Shown here in pieces: positions 8,153 to 10,352 of a stretch of DNA of 10,352 nucleotides. The stretch lies in NCBI GenBank assembly GCA_031257725.1, contig JAIROD010000395.1, positions 1-10,352 of the forward strand, read 5' to 3'. This DNA is from Planctomycetaceae bacterium. GTDB lineage: Bacteria; Planctomycetota; Planctomycetia; Pirellulales; Thermoguttaceae. Both the position numbers and the translations under genes were made by a program. Positions within the stretch are counted from its first letter, which is position 1; each line of letters opens with the position of its first letter. The notes below the pieces were generated by a model. That model ran no database searches, was not told the origin of the DNA, and saw only the letters and a list, made by a program, of their open reading frames with translations.

Positions 8153-9913
8153 TTATCCGGTATGTCGAAAACGTACTGTTTGATTATTTTGTTTGGGAAA
8201 TGCTAACGTTATTGGAATGGATTCTTCCGGCGGTCGATGCGTGGTCAGGAATTTTTCGAGGTCAGTTCCCACTGTTGCAAATAATTCCGACCAGGATTGA
8301 CCGATTGCCTGACGGTAAACGCGGAAGGTTGGATACCAAAGGCAATGTTCACGGCTGAGATTCCAACGCCAATCCGCTTTCGCCGGAAGAATCAGCCATG
8401 TTTTGACTCCGAGTGCGCCCGCCAGATTGGCGGTATAACCCGGCGGTGTAACAACAAGATCCAACGCCGTAACCAACGCCGCCATTTCGTCGAGATCATA
8501 TTGAAACGCTTCGGGATACAAATGAATCTGTAACGAAACATTACGGCGATATTGTTCGATTTCTTTTTGTTTGGAACCGTGTTGCAAACAAACCCAGGCG
8601 GCATCCGCCTGATGACGAAGCATTAAATTGCGCAACTCAAACATTGGCAAGGCGGTTTGACGTTCGGTTTCCGCCGTCCAACTGCCTTGCCAGAGAACGC
8701 CGATTTTTGCAACTCCGCCGATTTCCGAAAGACGGTTTGACCATTTTGTGATACGTTCCCGATCAGGAACAAGATAGGCTTTACGAATCGGAAAATCTTC
8801 TTTTCGGCGACGAAAATAACGCGGCAAACTGCCAAACGCAATTTGTTCATCCAACGAGAGTTTCCAGCAATTCGTGTTCGGGTTAACCGTTTCCGTTGTT
8901 AGCGGAACAACGGTTGCACGCGGAAATGACCGGCGAAACAGGGAATGTAACGACGACTCGCATTCAATAACACAATGCCCGACACTGTTAATCAAATCCG
9001 GCAAACAGGACGCAAACATAATTTCCGCCGCAATTCCTTCTTCCGAATAAGCCAGAACGGTTTTTTGTTCATTATTGTTATCAATATTATTGTTATCAAT
9101 ACCGTTTTTATCAATATTGTTTTTATTATTAATTCCGTTCCAATTTGGCAAGAGGTGGCGTTCCCAAGTTCCAAACGTTCCGGCGAGTCGAAATTCCATT
9201 GCGTCCCAGCCGTTTTCAAAATCACCCAGTGCGAGGAGTGATTGACCGCAACCGTAAATCGCCTGAGGCCATTCCATACCAACAGGAAACATTCGTTGAT
9301 AATACGGGATGGATTCTTCAAAGCGTTCTTCTTTTCGGAGTGATTCTGCGAGAAAAAAATTGGTTTCCGGCGATGCCGGATCAAGCCGAACCGCTTCGGT
9401 CAATACTGAAATTGCTTCGGGATGGCGATTATGAAGCGTGTAAAGATAGCCAAGCGTCAACCACGCTGAGGCGTTTTCTGGTTGTAGTACGGTCAAATTT
9501 TTGAAACATGCAATGGCGTTTTCCGATTGGTCGAGTTCAAAATAAAGTTGACCGAGATTCAAAATGAGGTCAGGATTATTCGGGTTGATGTTGCGTGATT
9601 CACAAAAGGCGTTGATTGCTTCGCGGCTATGTCCCATAGCGCGATAAGCCAATCCGAGATGAAATTGCAAAACGGCGGAGGATTGAATGGTATTGGAATG
9701 GTTGAACGCTTGAAGTTGGTGGAGTGCTTCCAGAAAAAATTCAACACCTTCAGCAGGTTGCCCATTTTGACACCGCAAAACACCTAATCCATCCAGTGCA
9801 TACAGATTACCCGAATCACCGCGTAGAACATCTTGATAAAGTTCTTCAGCTTTAGCGGAATCACCTGAAATTAAGGCGGTTTGTGCTATTTTGAGTTTTT
9901 CGTCTTGAGTCAT
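8153..9913 (-). CDS. TPR repeat protein with C-terminal GT9/GT41-like glycosyltransferase domain
   Basis: This 586-residue, probably cytoplasmic protein has about six tetratricopeptide repeats in residues 1-240, with regular G-x3-Y/A and P-x-N/S patterns (e.g. LNLGQLYFELDQSENAIACF, then AWLTLGYLY). The remainder matches the glycosyltransferase domain often fused to TPRs: a GWDAMEFR lead-in, IMFASCLPDL near 298-307, IGVLWQGSW at 404-412, then ALDLVVTPPGYTANLAGALG near 483-502 and DWRW plus WYPTFRVYRQ near 515-535. These are the nucleotide-sugar and acceptor-site regions of the GT9/GT41-like fold. The usual glycine-rich E-x-GLGD loop reads EEGIAAE here, so the domain may be altered or inactive. 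An Asn-rich insert of pentapeptide repeats (about 258-281) separates TPR and transferase parts. Donor sugar and acceptor are unknown; protein or surface-glycan glycosylation is likely by family. The ATG at 9913 is preceded by AAGGA, 8 bases upstream. Confidence 0.82.
   Translation of the reverse strand: MTQDEKLKIAQTALISGDSAKAEELYQDVLRGDSGNLYALDGLGVLRCQNGQPAEGVEFFLEALHQLQAFNHSNTIQSSAVLQFHLGLAYRAMGHSREAINAFCESRNINPNNPDLILNLGQLYFELDQSENAIACFKNLTVLQPENASAWLTLGYLYTLHNRHPEAISVLTEAVRLDPASPETNFFLAESLRKEERFEESIPYYQRMFPVGMEWPQAIYGCGQSLLALGDFENGWDAMEFRLAGTFGTWERHLLPNWNGINNKNNIDKNGIDNNNIDNNNEQKTVLAYSEEGIAAEIMFASCLPDLINSVGHCVIECESSLHSLFRRSFPRATVVPLTTETVNPNTNCWKLSLDEQIAFGSLPRYFRRRKEDFPIRKAYLVPDRERITKWSNRLSEIGGVAKIGVLWQGSWTAETERQTALPMFELRNLMLRHQADAAWVCLQHGSKQKEIEQYRRNVSLQIHLYPEAFQYDLDEMAALVTALDLVVTPPGYTANLAGALGVKTWLILPAKADWRWNLSREHCLWYPTFRVYRQAIGQSWSELFATVGTDLEKFLTTHRPPEESIPITLAFPKQNNQTVRFRHTG
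9072..9131 (-). repeat. 15-bp minisatellite encoding an Asn-rich linker in the TPR-glycosyltransferase gene
   Basis: Four 15-base units lie end to end: 9072-9086 and 9087-9101 are identical (TTATTGTTATCAATA on the plus strand), while 9102-9116 and 9117-9131 are diverged. They encode NIDNN-type pentapeptides, giving a run rich in Asn, Ile, Asp and Lys at about residues 258-281. The tract is much more AT-rich than the surrounding gene and lies exactly at the boundary between the TPR and glycosyltransferase domains. Copy number changes would alter linker length without a frameshift. Confidence 0.8.
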
Positions 9914-9960
9914 CGTTTCATTCCTTGAAACTCGTTATGATATGAAAAGAGAATCGGGAG

Positions 9961-9989
9961 TCTCTATTTTCTTTTACTGTTATCGTCAA
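9961..9989 (-). promoter_or_regulatory. Candidate sigma70-type promoter for the TPR-glycosyltransferase gene
   Basis: Read on the minus strand, a TTGACG -35 box (9989-9984) is followed after exactly 17 bases by TAGAGA (9966-9961), a poor -10 match. This would place the transcript start about 40 bases before the ATG at 9913. The -35 match is good and the spacing ideal, but the -10 is weak and planctomycete promoters are poorly characterised. Confidence 0.3.
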
Positions 9990-10105
9990 TACATCCGCGA
10001 AAATTGATACAATCCGCAAAAATTAAAGCAAAACCTCCTTTTTTAAGCAATCCAATTTGACCATTTTATCTAAATTGATATTCAGACTTTACCGCAAGTT
10101 AACGG

Positions 10106-10122
10106 CGTGGGCTTGCCCCGCG
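10106..10122. repeat. GC-rich palindrome CGTGGG-CTTGC-CCCGCG
   Basis: Arms of 6 bp (one G-T wobble) enclose CTTGC. It stands out against AT-rich flanks. It lies 50 bases from a second GC-rich palindrome, as in paired REP-like elements. No T-run follows on either strand, so a terminator role is not supported. Confidence 0.5.
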
Positions 10123-10171
10123 TTGTTCGACTTATACTATAAACGGTAACCAAAGGGTCTTTTCTAGGAAC

Positions 10172-10188
10172 GCGGGCATCTCGCCCGC
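10172..10188. repeat. GC-rich palindrome GCGGGC-ATCTC-GCCCGC
   Basis: A perfect 6-bp inverted repeat around ATCTC, enclosed by a weaker outer inverted repeat (GGAACG at 10167-10172, CGTTCC at 10202-10207). Palindromes of the form GCGGGC-ATCTT-GCCCGC recur in intergenic DNA of many bacteria, as far as I recall, so this is probably a dispersed element rather than a site specific to the neighbouring genes. Confidence 0.55.
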
Positions 10189-10272
10189 AACAATAAAATA
10201 ACGTTCCGTCGTTCTAGCCCGGATATTTCATCTTCCGTGCGATATTGCAACGTTAATTATTGGGGAGTGAAT

Positions 10273-10352
10273 ATGGACAGATTAAGTAAGATGGGCAAGA
10301 ATTTTGGCGGCAATTTTGAGTTGATTTTTGTTGTCAGCGCATACACCCCCTT
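10273..10352 (+). CDS. Partial CDS, start of an unrecognised protein running off the window
   Basis: An ATG at 10273 is preceded by a good Shine-Dalgarno sequence, GGGGAG at 10262-10267 with a 5-base spacer, one of the best in the window. The frame stays open for all 26 codons to the window end (MDRLSKMGKNFGG..., then hydrophobic ELIFVVSAYTP). The hydrophobic part may be the beginning of a core strand or a membrane segment. No family is recognisable. An open frame this short can occur by chance, so the call rests mainly on the ribosome binding site and on its position after a gap divergent from the TPR gene. Confidence 0.35.
   Translation, partial: MDRLSKMGKNFGGNFELIFVVSAYTP

Larger units (their letters stand above)
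9914..10272. other. 359-bp intergenic region with palindromes and no supported gene
   Basis: The part next to the TPR gene (9914-10080) is AT-rich and holds a candidate minus-strand promoter. The part from 10100 to 10220 contains two GC-rich palindromes. CTAGGAACG at 10164-10172 is also matched on the far side by two inverted partners, CGTTCC (10202-10207) and CGTTCTAG (10210-10217), so the second palindrome sits inside a larger imperfect inverted repeat. From 10220 to 10265 I see nothing clear before the ribosome binding site of the terminal partial gene. The two flanking genes are divergent, so both promoters should lie here. Confidence 0.6.

Noticed and set aside
9910..9921. Three-codon upstream frame (ATG AAA CGA TGA) whose stop overlaps the TPR gene start
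   Set aside because: It could be a translational coupling device, but with so short a sequence chance is the simpler explanation.
10034..10038. GGAGG on the minus strand resembling a strong ribosome binding site
   Set aside because: The only nearby start is a TTG followed at once by CTT and a TAA stop, so no gene follows.

Overview
The window reads as a piece of a moderate-to-low GC bacterial chromosome, most likely from Planctomycetota. This is an inference from four things: a membrane protein joining a zinc ribbon to WD40 repeats, a TPR protein fused to a GT9/GT41-like glycosyltransferase, gene starts with weak or missing Shine-Dalgarno sequences, and intergenic gaps filled with short palindromic repeats. 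No rRNA, tRNA, CRISPR array, transposase or phage gene was seen.

Layout. Positions 1-64 hold a palindromic repeat cut by the window edge. Positions 217-4935 (+) are a two-gene transport unit: a periplasmic adaptor (membrane fusion protein) followed by a full-length RND inner-membrane pump. No outer-membrane channel gene is present. The gap 4936-5202, between this unit and the convergent gene that follows, is almost entirely a nested inverted-repeat element. Two minus-strand genes come next: 5203-7956, a predicted membrane-anchored zinc-ribbon/WD40 protein, and upstream of it 8153-9913, a TPR-glycosyltransferase protein. The last gap, 9914-10272, carries a possible promoter for the TPR gene and two different GC-rich palindromes. 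A possible new gene starts at 10273 and runs off the end.

How they may work together. The adaptor and RND pump should form the inner-membrane and periplasmic parts of a tripartite proton-driven exporter that borrows a TolC-like channel encoded elsewhere. The WD40 and TPR-glycosyltransferase genes are tandem but 196 bases apart. Nothing in the sequence proves that they are functionally linked to each other or to the exporter.

The least ordinary features are structural. Both minus-strand genes contain in-frame 15-base (5-residue) tandem repeats in linkers or insertions, four tracts in all. One propeller blade of the WD40 protein appears split by an insertion of roughly 135 residues. The intergenic gaps carry at least four unrelated classes of short palindromic repeat. 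I did not find convincing evidence of a new defence or mobile system.
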